This document shows positions 51,621-60,325 of a DNA stretch of 64,000 nucleotides, piece after piece; within the stretch, counting starts at the first letter, position 1; every line of letters begins with the position of its first letter. Source of the DNA: CADEED01 sp043747875 (GTDB lineage Bacteria > Pseudomonadota > Gammaproteobacteria > Steroidobacterales > Steroidobacteraceae); contig JAYTOI010000134.1 of assembly GCA_043747875.1 (NCBI GenBank), forward strand, positions 1 to 64,000. Reading direction: 5' to 3'. The position numbers were made by a program, and so were the translations under genes. Below the pieces are notes generated by a model. That model was not told where the DNA came from. It saw only the letters and a program-made list of their open reading frames with translations, and did no database searches.

Positions 51621-53248
51621 GCACCGTCGAAGTCAAAGTCCCCGACATGGGGAATTTCGAATCGGTGACCGTCATCGACGTGCTGGTCAAGCCAGGCGAC
51701 TCCATCGACGTCGATACGCCGCTGGTCACGCTCGAGACCGACAAGGCGACGATGGACGTGCCCTCCACCGCGAAAGGCGTGGTGGAAAAGGTGCACGTCA
51801 CCAAGGGCGGCTCCGTTGCAGCGGGCGCGCTCGTGGTGACCTTGAAGGGTGAGCTATCACCTGCTGCGACAGCTCCGACTACAGGCCGCGACGTCGAATC
51901 GCAGCCGCCCGCTGCTGCCCCCGCGGCCGTTCCGGCCGCCAAAGCCGCGCCGGCCGCGGCGCCGGCCGTGGCCAGCTCGATCGAAGTGCGCGTGCCCGAC
52001 ATGGGCAGCTTCGATTCGGTCGGCGTCATCGACGTCCTGGTGAAGGCCGGCGATACGGTCGATTTCGAAACACCGCTGGTCACGCTCGAGACTGACAAGG
52101 CCACAATGGACGTGCCCTCGACCGCCAAGGGTGTGGTCGAGAAGGTGCACGTCACCAAGGGCGGCAAGCTGTCGCCCGGATCGGTGGTCGTCACGGTCAA
52201 GGGCTTCGCAGCCGCAGCCGCGGCTGCACCGGCGTCCGCGTCTAACAACCCGGCCGCGCGCCCGGTCGCGCCGCAGGGTGTGGTGCAGTCGCTGCCCAAC
52301 CGGGCCGCATTGCCGGCCATCGACGAAACCAGCTTCGGCACGGCACACGCATCGCCCTCGGTGCGCAAATTCGCGCGCGAGCTGGCCGTGAATCTCGGCA
52401 GCGTGCGCGGCAGCGGCGACAAGGGCCGCATCCTGCTCGAAGACGTCAAGGCGTTCGTCAAACTAGTCATGACGGGCGGAGTCGCGCTGGCCGCGCCCGC
52501 GCCGACGCTGCCGAAGGCGCACAACTACGATGCGTCCGCGTTCGGCGCGGTCGAGGTCAAGCCGCTCAATCGCGTGCAGAGGATTTCCGGACCGCGCCTG
52601 CAGGCGGCCTGGATCAACATCCCGCACGTCACGCAGTTCGACGAAGCGGACATCACCGATCTCGAGACGCTGCGGGGCACACTCAAGGACAAAGCCGCAG
52701 TGCAGGGCGTCAAGGTGACGCCGCTGGCGTTCGTCGTCGAGGCGGCGGTGCGCGCGATGCGCGAATTCCCAGTGCTCAACAGCCAGCTCGACGAAGCCGG
52801 CCAGAATCTGGTGTTCAAGAAATTCTTCAACGTCGGCTTCGCGGCGGATACGCCGAATGGTCTGCTGGTGCCCGTCATCAAGGGCGCCGACAAGCTCGAC
52901 GTGTTCGGCGTGGCCAGGGCGCTCGGCGAGCTCAGCGCCAAGGCGCGCGACGGCAAACTACCCGGTGCCGACATGCAGGGCGCGGGCTTCACCATCTCGA
53001 GCCTGGGCGGCGTCGGCGGCACGATGTTCACGCCCATCATCAACTCGCCCGAGGTCGCGATCCTCGGTGTGTCGAAGAGCGCGATGAAACCGGTGTGGGA
53101 CGGCAAGGGCTTCGCGCCGCGGCTCATTCTGCCGCTGTCGCTCTCCTACGATCACCGGGTCATCGATGGCGCGCTCGGCGCGCGCATCGCCAAGTTCCTG
53201 GCGGACACGCTCGCGAAGCCGAAGGATCTGCTCGGGGCGATGTCGTGA
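51617..53248 (+). CDS. aceF: Dihydrolipoyllysine-residue acetyltransferase (E2)
   Basis: 543 aa. Two lipoyl domains with lipoylated Lys43 and Lys161 (both in ETDKATMDVPS), Ala/Pro-rich linkers, a peripheral subunit-binding domain (SPSVRKFARELAVNLGSVRG, about 238-275) and the catalytic domain ending in the HRxxxG-type motif (SYDHRVIDGALG, His513). Transfers acetyl from the lipoyl arm to CoA. Overlaps aceE and lpdA by 4 bp. Confidence 0.97.
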   Translation: MSTVEVKVPDMGNFESVTVIDVLVKPGDSIDVDTPLVTLETDKATMDVPSTAKGVVEKVHVTKGGSVAAGALVVTLKGELSPAATAPTTGRDVESQPPAAAPAAVPAAKAAPAAAPAVASSIEVRVPDMGSFDSVGVIDVLVKAGDTVDFETPLVTLETDKATMDVPSTAKGVVEKVHVTKGGKLSPGSVVVTVKGFAAAAAAAPASASNNPAARPVAPQGVVQSLPNRAALPAIDETSFGTAHASPSVRKFARELAVNLGSVRGSGDKGRILLEDVKAFVKLVMTGGVALAAPAPTLPKAHNYDASAFGAVEVKPLNRVQRISGPRLQAAWINIPHVTQFDEADITDLETLRGTLKDKAAVQGVKVTPLAFVVEAAVRAMREFPVLNSQLDEAGQNLVFKKFFNVGFAADTPNGLLVPVIKGADKLDVFGVARALGELSAKARDGKLPGADMQGAGFTISSLGGVGGTMFTPIINSPEVAILGVSKSAMKPVWDGKGFAPRLILPLSLSYDHRVIDGALGARIAKFLADTLAKPKDLLGAMS

Positions 53249-55038
53249 GCAAGATCGATCTGGTAGTCCCCGATCTCGGGAATTTCGAAGAGGTCGGCGT
53301 AATCGATGTGCTCATCAAGGTGGGCGACAAGGTCGAACTCGAAACGCCGCTGGTCACGCTCGAAACCGACAAGGCCACGATGGACGTACCCTCCGTCGCG
53401 ACGGGCACCGTCACCGAAGTGCTGGCGAAGAAGGGCGGCAAGATCGGCAAGGGCGGTGTGATCGCGCGCATCGAGGTGGAAGTCCAGCAGGTACCACAGA
53501 GCGACAAGCAAGCTGCGGCAGCTGCGAAGCCAGCCGCCGCGGCTGCACCCGCCGCGAAGCCTGCGACGGCACCCGCTTCGGCTGCGCCGGTTCCGAAGCC
53601 GTCGCGTCCCCTCAAGCCCGATGTGCCGCACGATCGCGAGACGCAGTTGCTCGTACTCGGCGCGGGACCGGGCGGCTACACGGCGGCCTTCCGCGCGGCC
53701 GATCTCGGATTGAAGGTCACGCTCGTCGAGCGCTGGCCGATGCTCGGCGGGGTTTGTCTCAACGTCGGCTGTATTCCCTCGAAGGCATTGCTGCACGCGG
53801 CCAAGGTCATCGACGAAGTGACCGACATGCGCGCGCATGGCGTGGTGTACGGCGCGCCACAGCTCGATCTGCCGAAGCTGCTCGAGTGGAAGAACAGCGT
53901 CGTCAAGAAACTGGTCGGCGGCCTGTCGGTGCTCGCGAAGCAGCGCAAGGTCGAGGTCGTCACGGGCGTGGGCAGGTTCGCGAGCCCGCATGTCGTCGAG
54001 GTCACGTCCGCGGACGGCAAGTCGCAGAAGATCCGCTTCGAGCAGTGCATCATCGCGGCGGGCTCCGAGCCCATCAAACTACCGTTCATCCCCAACGATC
54101 CGCGCGTCATCGACTCCACCGGCGCGCTCGAGCTCGGCGGCGTGCCGAAGCGACTGCTGGTCATCGGCGGCGGCATCATCGGCCTGGAGATGGCCACCGT
54201 GTATTGCGCGCTGGGCGCGAAATTGTCGGTGGTCGAGCTCACCCCGCAGCTCATGCCGGGCGCCGACATCGACCTGGTGCGGCCACTCGAGAAGCGCCTC
54301 AAGGCGCGCTATGAGCAGATCCTGCTGAACACCAAAGTGACGGCCTGTGCCGCGAAGCCGGAAGGCCTCGAGGTCACGTTCGAGGACGCCGACGGCAGGC
54401 GCAACGATACGTTCGACCGTGTGCTCGTGGCTGTGGGTCGCAGCGCCAACGGCAAGCGCATCGGGCTCGAGCACGCGGACGTCGATGTCAGCGACCGGGG
54501 CGTCATTCCGGTCGACAAGCAAATGCGCACCAACCTGCCGCACGTGTTCGCCGTCGGCGATGTCGTGCCGGGGCCGATGCTGGCGCACAAGGCCATGCAC
54601 GAGGCGAAGGTGGCGGCTGAAGTCGCGGCCGGCCACAAGAGCTACTTCGATGCGCGCGTGATCCCTTCGGTGGCGTACACGGATCCGGAAGTGGCCTGGG
54701 TTGGTGTCACCGAGACCGACGCGAAGAAGAACGGCACGCCGTACAAGAAGGGCGCTTTCCCGTGGGCTGCGAGCGGCCGTTCGCTGGCGCTGGGACGCGA
54801 CGAAGGCTTCTCCAAACTACTGTTCGACCCGGTCACGCATCGCGTGCTGGGTGGCGGCATGGTGGGTCCGAACGCCGGCGAGCTGGTGGCCGAAGTGGCG
54901 CTGGCCATCGAGATGGGCGCGGACGCGGCCGACATCGGCCTCACCATTCACCCGCATCCGACGCTGTCGGAGACGGTGGCGCTGTCGGCGGAGGCCTTCG
55001 AGGGCACCATCACCGATCTTTATATTCCGAAGCGTTGA
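53245..55038 (+). CDS. lpdA: Dihydrolipoyl dehydrogenase with N-terminal lipoyl domain (E3)
   Basis: 597 aa from GTG 53245, overlapping aceF by 4 bp. Residues 1-80 are a lipoyl domain (Lys43 in ETDKATMDVPS), then an Ala/Pro/Lys linker (about 82-120), then the flavoprotein: FAD motif LLVLGAGPGGYTAAF, redox disulfide Cys171/Cys176 (GGVCLNVGCIPSK), NAD motif IGGGIIGLEMATVY and catalytic His in IHPHPTLSE. It reoxidises the lipoyl arm with NAD. Lipoyl-bearing E3 is a known variant in several proteobacteria and Gram-positives. Confidence 0.97.
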   Translation: MSKIDLVVPDLGNFEEVGVIDVLIKVGDKVELETPLVTLETDKATMDVPSVATGTVTEVLAKKGGKIGKGGVIARIEVEVQQVPQSDKQAAAAAKPAAAAAPAAKPATAPASAAPVPKPSRPLKPDVPHDRETQLLVLGAGPGGYTAAFRAADLGLKVTLVERWPMLGGVCLNVGCIPSKALLHAAKVIDEVTDMRAHGVVYGAPQLDLPKLLEWKNSVVKKLVGGLSVLAKQRKVEVVTGVGRFASPHVVEVTSADGKSQKIRFEQCIIAAGSEPIKLPFIPNDPRVIDSTGALELGGVPKRLLVIGGGIIGLEMATVYCALGAKLSVVELTPQLMPGADIDLVRPLEKRLKARYEQILLNTKVTACAAKPEGLEVTFEDADGRRNDTFDRVLVAVGRSANGKRIGLEHADVDVSDRGVIPVDKQMRTNLPHVFAVGDVVPGPMLAHKAMHEAKVAAEVAAGHKSYFDARVIPSVAYTDPEVAWVGVTETDAKKNGTPYKKGAFPWAASGRSLALGRDEGFSKLLFDPVTHRVLGGGMVGPNAGELVAEVALAIEMGADAADIGLTIHPHPTLSETVALSAEAFEGTITDLYIPKR

Positions 55039-55046
55039 GGTTTCCC

Positions 55047-55066
55047 CCGTGGCCTGTCGGCCACGG
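55047..55066 (+). terminator. Hairpin after lpdA
   Basis: Perfect 8-bp stem (55047-55054 with 55059-55066) with a TGTC loop, 8 bases after the lpdA stop, followed by a partly T-rich stretch. A second near-palindrome (GTCTGT...ACAGAC, 55074-55092) lies between it and the next gene and may be an operator. Confidence 0.55.
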
Positions 55067-55114
55067 ATCTTGCGTCTGTACGTACGACAGACACGAGTCA
55101 CAGAGGAAACCGTC

Positions 55115-55861
55115 ATGAACACACCTGCCATTGCGCTGGCGCTCGCCTGCGCCCTTGCGATCGGGACTACGCACGCGCAAGTGCAGCCGGGGGCGGTGGC
55201 CTCGGCCGCCAAACCCACGGACGCGGACCTCGGCGACGCCGACTCCTTTCAGCGCGCCAGCACGTATCTTGGCCTGGCGACAACGCTGCGCATGGTGATC
55301 ACGGCCGCCTGCCCGCTGGACGATCCGGCCACTGAAATCTGCATCGTCAGGGCACCGGACGGCAACGCGACTCCTTTTGACCTTCCGAGCCTCGCTTCGA
55401 TCAAGCTGCCTGCGAAGGCCAGCAAATCGCTGCTGTGCTTCCAGCTCACGCCGAGAGTGCTCACGAACTTCGAAAATGTGCGCGCCACGCCATTGGTGGC
55501 TTCGTTCGTCGCCAACATCAAAGTGCGGATCGAAAATCCGATGCTCGATGACGCCACGCTCATCAACCCACACACCGGTGCGCCCTTCGATGGACGAATC
55601 GAGACGCTGTTCAACAGCTACGCCGACGTGCACATGATCCGTCCGCTCGACATCGACCAGAAGCGAATCACGTTCACGCAAGGCTGTGTGAACGGTCTCG
55701 TGAGCCAGCGCGTGTTGCGCGACACCTATGGACTGACCGATGCGCAGGCGAAGCATTTCTTCACGCAGCCCATGACCGTCACGTTTGGCGCACAGGGAAA
55801 TGCGACCGCGGTGAAGCTGGTCGCATTGTCATTCGGCGTGCGCCTCTACGGTGACAAGTAG
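55115..55861 (+). CDS. Secreted hypothetical protein
   Basis: 248 aa from ATG 55115 (GAGG eight bases upstream) with a signal peptide (MNTPAIALALACALAIGTTHAQ). Mature protein of mixed alpha/beta character with four Cys, two of them near residues 68 and 75 (CPLDDPATEIC), suggesting disulfides. Motifs such as LCFQLTPRVLTNFENV and ITFTQGCVNGLVSQRVLRDTYGLTDAQ match nothing I recognise. Not obviously linked to the pdh operon. Confidence 0.7.
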   Translation: MNTPAIALALACALAIGTTHAQVQPGAVASAAKPTDADLGDADSFQRASTYLGLATTLRMVITAACPLDDPATEICIVRAPDGNATPFDLPSLASIKLPAKASKSLLCFQLTPRVLTNFENVRATPLVASFVANIKVRIENPMLDDATLINPHTGAPFDGRIETLFNSYADVHMIRPLDIDQKRITFTQGCVNGLVSQRVLRDTYGLTDAQAKHFFTQPMTVTFGAQGNATAVKLVALSFGVRLYGDK

Positions 55862-55950
55862 CCACGGCATCCGGTCGCGGCATGGAAAAACCTCCGTGAT
55901 GCAATGCACACTTTGGATTCCGGTCGCGTGCAATACTGCGCGCCAGCCGC

Positions 55951-56505
55951 ATGGACGAACTAGGCGACCTGCTCATCCGCGCCGAGAAGGGCGACGAATC
56001 CGCCCGCGAACGCCTGTTCGTCATTGCCTACGACGAGCTGCGGAGCCTGGCGCGGGCCCAGCTACGCAAGGGCGGCCGCAATACTTTGTTAGATACCACC
56101 GTGCTGGTGCACGAGAGTTTCGTCCGCTATGTGAACGCCGGTCGGCTCGCCGCCTCCGAGCGCGCGCAGTTCTTCGCATACTCCGCGCGCGTCATGCGCT
56201 CCGTCATCGTCGACTTCGCGCGCCGCAAACTGGCGGACCGCCGCGGCGGCGACGCCGAGCACGTGCCGTTCTGTACGCAGCTGGCCGAGAAAGTCTCTGC
56301 CGGCGAAGACGAGCTGGTACGCATCAACGATGCCATGGACGAGCTGCAGCAGCACGACGAGCGGCTCGTGCGCGTGGTCGAGATGCGTTACTTCGCAGGA
56401 ATGACCGAACAGGAGATCGGCGATGCGCTGGGCATCGCGGTACGCACCGTGCGGCGCGACTGGGAAAAGGCGCGGCTGCTGCTGGCCGCGATGCTGCGCG
56501 AATGA
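55951..56505 (+). CDS. ECF sigma factor (SigX6/TIGR02999-like)
   Basis: 184 aa. ECF factor of the group that is encoded beside Ser/Thr kinases instead of a classical anti-sigma factor. Region 2 RKGGRNTLLDTTVLVHESFVRYVNAG and FAYSARVMRSVIVDFARRK; region 4 RYFAGMTEQEIGDALGIAVRTVRRDWEKARLLL (residues about 145-178). 18 bases upstream of the kinase gene, so co-transcribed. Activation by phosphorylation is the known theme of this pairing. Confidence 0.93.
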   Translation: MDELGDLLIRAEKGDESARERLFVIAYDELRSLARAQLRKGGRNTLLDTTVLVHESFVRYVNAGRLAASERAQFFAYSARVMRSVIVDFARRKLADRRGGDAEHVPFCTQLAEKVSAGEDELVRINDAMDELQQHDERLVRVVEMRYFAGMTEQEIGDALGIAVRTVRRDWEKARLLLAAMLRE

Positions 56506-56523
56506 CCGTCGCGTGACCGGCGC

Positions 56524-59217
56524 ATGAAGCTCACCGCAGTCGATTGGAAACGGCTCAGCGGGCTGCTCGATCGGGCCATGGACCTGAAGCCCGAGCAGCG
56601 CAGGCCCTGGCTCGATTCACTCGATGAATCCCACTCGGACCTGCGCGCTGCGCTCGGTGAGATCCTGTTCGGCGGCGATGGACCCGAAACCGGCGATTTC
56701 CTGCAGGCACTGCCGCAATTCAGCACCGTCTCGGGCACGGGTAGTTTGACCGCGAGCGAAGTAGCGGCCGGTGACATCGTCGGTGCGTACCGCTTGCGGC
56801 GCGAGCTGGGCTCGGGCGGTACGGCTTCCGTGTGGCTTGCCGAGCGTGCCGATGGCTCGCTGCAACGCCAGTTCGCGCTGAAATTTCCGCATGTCGGCCA
56901 CGTGGACCGCGGTCTCGCCGAGCGCATGGCGCGCGAACGCGACATCCTGACATCACTCGACCACCCGAATATTGCCAGGCTGTACGACGCCGGTCTCGAC
57001 GACAAAGGCCGGCCGTATCTCGCGCTCGAGTTCGTCGATGGCATTTCACCCGACGAATACTGCAGGCGCCACGCATGCAGTCTGCGTCAACGGCTCGAAC
57101 TGTTTCTGCAGGTGGCGCGCGCGGTGGCCTATGCGCATGCCCGCCTGGTCGTCCATCGCGATCTCAAGCCTAACAACATTCTCGTGACCGAAGCGGGCGA
57201 GGTACGCCTGCTCGACTTCGGCATCGCGCGATTGCTCGAAGGGGACCGCGCCGCCGCGGCATTCCAGACGCAGGTCGGCATCCGCGCGTTGACGCCGGCG
57301 TATGCGGCGCCGGAACAGTTTCTCGGGCAGCCGATCACCGTGGCGAGCGACGTGTATTCACTCGGCGTGGTGCTGTTCGAGCTGCTGACCGGGCGCAGTC
57401 CCTATTCGCCCAAGCGGCCGACGCTGAGCGCCATCGAGCAGGCGGTGCTCGAAGCCGCGGTGCCGGCGGCAAGCTCGGTGGCACCGGGCGGCGGCGCACG
57501 CGCCCTGCGCGGCGACATCGACAACATACTGCTCAAGGCGCTGGCCAAACTACCGCGGGAACGCTATGGGACCGTCGACGCGTTTGCCGCCGATGTCGAG
57601 CGGCATCTGACCGGGTTGCCGATTGCGGCGCGGCGTGCTTCCGCGTGGTATGTCACGGGCAAATTCGTGCGCCGGCACGTTGCGGGGCTTTCGGTCGCGG
57701 CGTTGGTGGCGGCCGCGGTGGTGGCGAGTTCCGCCGTGGCCTTCTGGCAGTGGCGGGCGGCCGAGCGGCAGAACGCAGTGGCAATGAGCAGGCTTGGCGA
57801 TGCGCGCGCCGCTGCGGATTTTTCCTCGGCAGTTTTGACCGAGGGACTTCAAGCGGATGAACAGCTGACGACGGTGGCGCTGCTGGCCCGCAGCGAAGTT
57901 CTGGCCGAGCGCATGGGGCGGCGGAATTTCCGCATCCGCGCGGTGGCGGCCGCGATGGTGGCGCGCTGGTATCGTGACTTCGAGATGCATGCCGATGCGA
58001 TACGCGTGTTGACGGGTGCCATAGATTCGCTGCCCTCCTCGGAAGGCGGCCTGGCAGCGCCTTTGATCTGCTCGCGCTTCAACTCGTATTCTCAGGCCGG
58101 GCGCAAGGTCGACGACGGTATCGCCGAATTCTTGCGCGCGCTGCCCGCCGCGCAGGATGCCGCAGATCGCGCCCACTGCCTGGCGAGCCGGGCCGGGCTG
58201 GCGTGGGCCAAAGGCGACACCGCCGGCGTGGTCGACTACGCCCGGCAGGCACTGCAGACGTTCGAGGGTTCCGGTGTGGTCTCACCCCTCGACGAGGCAA
58301 ACCTGGCCATGTTGCTAGGCGCCGCGTACGCCTACGACAACCAGATCGATGCCGGTCTCGAATATCTGGCGCGCGCGCGGGAGGCGATCGAGCGCGCCGG
58401 CCGCGCGGAAAGCCGGCTGATGTTCGATTTGTACAGCAGGCGCGCTACGGCCTGGCTCTATGCCGGCAATCCTCTGCGGACGCGCCGCGAGCTGGAGGCG
58501 GGATACGCGCTGAGCGCGCGCCTTGCGCCACCAGGCAGACAAGTCCTCGATGGTGCAATCGCATTGCGTGCCGGGAATCTCGAGCAGTTGGCGCAATACG
58601 AAGAGTCCAAAAAGCTCTGGGCGCTGGCCTACGCGTCCGCGACGGAGAATAAAAATCCCTACCTGGCCACGTATGCGGCAAGCGGCCAGGCAAGTCTGGC
58701 TCTGACGCGCGGGCAACTCGAATCGGCGCGACGATACTTGGCGATTGCGGAGCAGAGCTCGCGTAATACGGACGTCCTCAGCACGCAGCTCGGGGTCAAG
58801 CGCGGCCGGGCGAGGTTGGCCGCAGCGGAAGGGCGCCTGCCGGAAGCCTATGCACTTTTCACCGAGTTGATCGACGCGCCGCTGATGAACAAGTGTTGTG
58901 AAGGCATGGCGGCCCGAATGTTGACTGGGCGTTCTGAAGTCGCGCTGCGCCAGGGGCGCACCGATGCGGCGTGGGCCGATGCGTCGCGGGCCCTGCGCCT
59001 GGCGCGACACGTCCAGGGCAAACAACCCTATTCCTACTTCACGGCACTCGCGTTGGGCGCGCAGGCGCGCATCCACGCGGTGCGCGGGCGCCATAGTGAA
59101 GCTGCGGTCGCCTTTGCGAGCGCAGGCCGCCACTTCGCCGAGACGGCGGGTCAGGAGCATCCGGAAGCGCTGGCGTCGTTTACGGCAGCCGGCCGTGAGG
59201 CGCGATTCGCACCATAG
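56524..59217 (+). CDS. Membrane Ser/Thr protein kinase with C-terminal TPR-like sensor
   Basis: 897 aa. Kinase domain about 88-370: glycine loop ELGSGGTASVW, Lys120 (FALKFP), catalytic Asp213 (VHRDLKPNN), LLDFGIA, and TPAYAAPEQF. A membrane helix (about 387-408) follows, then some 480 residues of helical TPR-type repeats predicted to be outside the cytoplasm. An N-terminal cytoplasmic stretch (1-80) may contact the sigma factor. It probably phosphorylates the ECF sigma factor encoded 18 bases upstream in response to an envelope signal (inference from family behaviour). Confidence 0.92.
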   Translation: MKLTAVDWKRLSGLLDRAMDLKPEQRRPWLDSLDESHSDLRAALGEILFGGDGPETGDFLQALPQFSTVSGTGSLTASEVAAGDIVGAYRLRRELGSGGTASVWLAERADGSLQRQFALKFPHVGHVDRGLAERMARERDILTSLDHPNIARLYDAGLDDKGRPYLALEFVDGISPDEYCRRHACSLRQRLELFLQVARAVAYAHARLVVHRDLKPNNILVTEAGEVRLLDFGIARLLEGDRAAAAFQTQVGIRALTPAYAAPEQFLGQPITVASDVYSLGVVLFELLTGRSPYSPKRPTLSAIEQAVLEAAVPAASSVAPGGGARALRGDIDNILLKALAKLPRERYGTVDAFAADVERHLTGLPIAARRASAWYVTGKFVRRHVAGLSVAALVAAAVVASSAVAFWQWRAAERQNAVAMSRLGDARAAADFSSAVLTEGLQADEQLTTVALLARSEVLAERMGRRNFRIRAVAAAMVARWYRDFEMHADAIRVLTGAIDSLPSSEGGLAAPLICSRFNSYSQAGRKVDDGIAEFLRALPAAQDAADRAHCLASRAGLAWAKGDTAGVVDYARQALQTFEGSGVVSPLDEANLAMLLGAAYAYDNQIDAGLEYLARAREAIERAGRAESRLMFDLYSRRATAWLYAGNPLRTRRELEAGYALSARLAPPGRQVLDGAIALRAGNLEQLAQYEESKKLWALAYASATENKNPYLATYAASGQASLALTRGQLESARRYLAIAEQSSRNTDVLSTQLGVKRGRARLAAAEGRLPEAYALFTELIDAPLMNKCCEGMAARMLTGRSEVALRQGRTDAAWADASRALRLARHVQGKQPYSYFTALALGAQARIHAVRGRHSEAAVAFASAGRHFAETAGQEHPEALASFTAAGREARFAP

Positions 59218-59259
59218 CGACGATAGCCACGATGGCCTGATCCCGCGCCCGTCCGCGTC

Positions 59260-59421
59260 TTAACTGTCGACCAGCGCCAAATGGGGCGCGCACAGGTGGC
59301 AGCCGATGACGCAATCGATTCCGGGACGATCTACAGTTCGGTTGTTAGGGCCGCCGAGCGCGCCCTCGGCGTGCAGCGGTGGCAGCTGCAGTACCGCGAC
59401 ACCTCTCGCATTGGCAATCAC
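59260..59421 (-). CDS. Candidate short Cys-rich peptide with double-Gly motif
   Basis: A 53-aa reading from GTG 59421, no SD. It contains HAEGALGG followed by a 30-residue segment with three Cys (DCVIGCHLCAP). This resembles a double-glycine leader plus core of a peptide product, next to a divergent haem-oxygenase-like gene. A competing plus-strand frame (59280-59429) is equally open, so the call is tentative. Otherwise the 258 bases between the kinase and the next gene hold nothing recognisable. Confidence 0.2.
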   Translation of the reverse strand: MIANARGVAVLQLPPLHAEGALGGPNNRTVDRPGIDCVIGCHLCAPHLALVDS

Positions 59422-59475
59422 TGTTGTTGAAAATGTCAGCGGACGCGCGGTGTGCCGGCCCGCCGAGGCGACGCC

Positions 59476-60276
59476 ATGAAAATGGTGCTCGAGGAAATCA
59501 GGTTGGCGAAGCAGCAGTTCGCGCGCCTGCCGTTGTTCGAGCGCATGCGCTCGGAAGCGCTGTCGCCGCGCCGGCGCCTGGCGTTTTTCCCATGCCTCGC
59601 GCCGTTCGTGCTGGCGTACAGCGACCTCCGAAGCCACGTGTTTCGGGACGAGGGACGCCGGGACCGCGGCCGGCATCCCGCCGACGAGCACAGTCGCGGC
59701 GATGCCCGGCCGGATGCGGTCCAGGATCTGGTGCATGCACATTGCGGCGCGGGCAGCGGCGAGTGGGCGTGCTATCTGGACGATCTCGCGAGTCTCGGAT
59801 TCGATCACCGCGAGCGTGCGGCCACCGAAGTGCTGCGACAGTACGCCTCCGACAGCGCGCAGATCAGTCGCATGCTCGGTCCGCGCCTGGCTCGCCTGCT
59901 GTTCGATGCCCGGCCGATTGAAAAGCTGCTGATGCTCGAGGCCATCGGCGCCGCCCGTGGAGTGCTGTTCTCACTCGGGGCGGAGCTCGCAAGCCGTCTC
60001 GAGCGTGAATATTCCCTGAAGCTCCGCTACTTCAGCCAATGCCTGAGCGCCGATCTGCACGACCGAACGGTGCGGGTGCTCGGTGCGTCCGGCCTGGCTG
60101 ATCACGAGCGCGCGTGGTGCCTGGTGCTCGTCGGGCACGTATTCCAGTTGTTCACCGAATGGAGCAATGAGCTTCTGGCTCATGCGTGCTCCGCTGCCTC
60201 GGTCAGCCAGCCGCGCGAACGGGCCGCCGCGGCGATACAGATCGACTGGCCGGTTTCGGGAACGAATCGCGTCTGA
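59476..60276 (+). CDS. Haem-oxygenase-like-fold protein, unknown function
   Basis: 266 aa from ATG 59476 with GAGG seven bases upstream. Almost entirely helical: ERMRSEALSPRRRLAFFPCLAPFVLAYSDLRSHVF, HAHCGAGSGEWACYLDDLASLGFD, RPIEKLLMLEAIGAARGVLFSLGAEL and HVFQLFTEWSNELLAHA (regions about 25-240). His, Glu and Asp at helix positions resemble the TenA/haem-oxygenase-like metal oxidases. The fold call is by pattern only, so the catalytic role is unproven. Confidence 0.55.
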   Translation: MKMVLEEIRLAKQQFARLPLFERMRSEALSPRRRLAFFPCLAPFVLAYSDLRSHVFRDEGRRDRGRHPADEHSRGDARPDAVQDLVHAHCGAGSGEWACYLDDLASLGFDHRERAATEVLRQYASDSAQISRMLGPRLARLLFDARPIEKLLMLEAIGAARGVLFSLGAELASRLEREYSLKLRYFSQCLSADLHDRTVRVLGASGLADHERAWCLVLVGHVFQLFTEWSNELLAHACSAASVSQPRERAAAAIQIDWPVSGTNRV

Positions 60277-60325
60277 ACTGGAAATTTCCGACGGGAATCG
60301 TGCTTTCCGCGGCATAGGAGATCTC

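Noticed and set aside
53245..53485. Lipoyl domain on lipoamide dehydrogenase
   Set aside because: Known, widespread variant of the E3 component; not novel.
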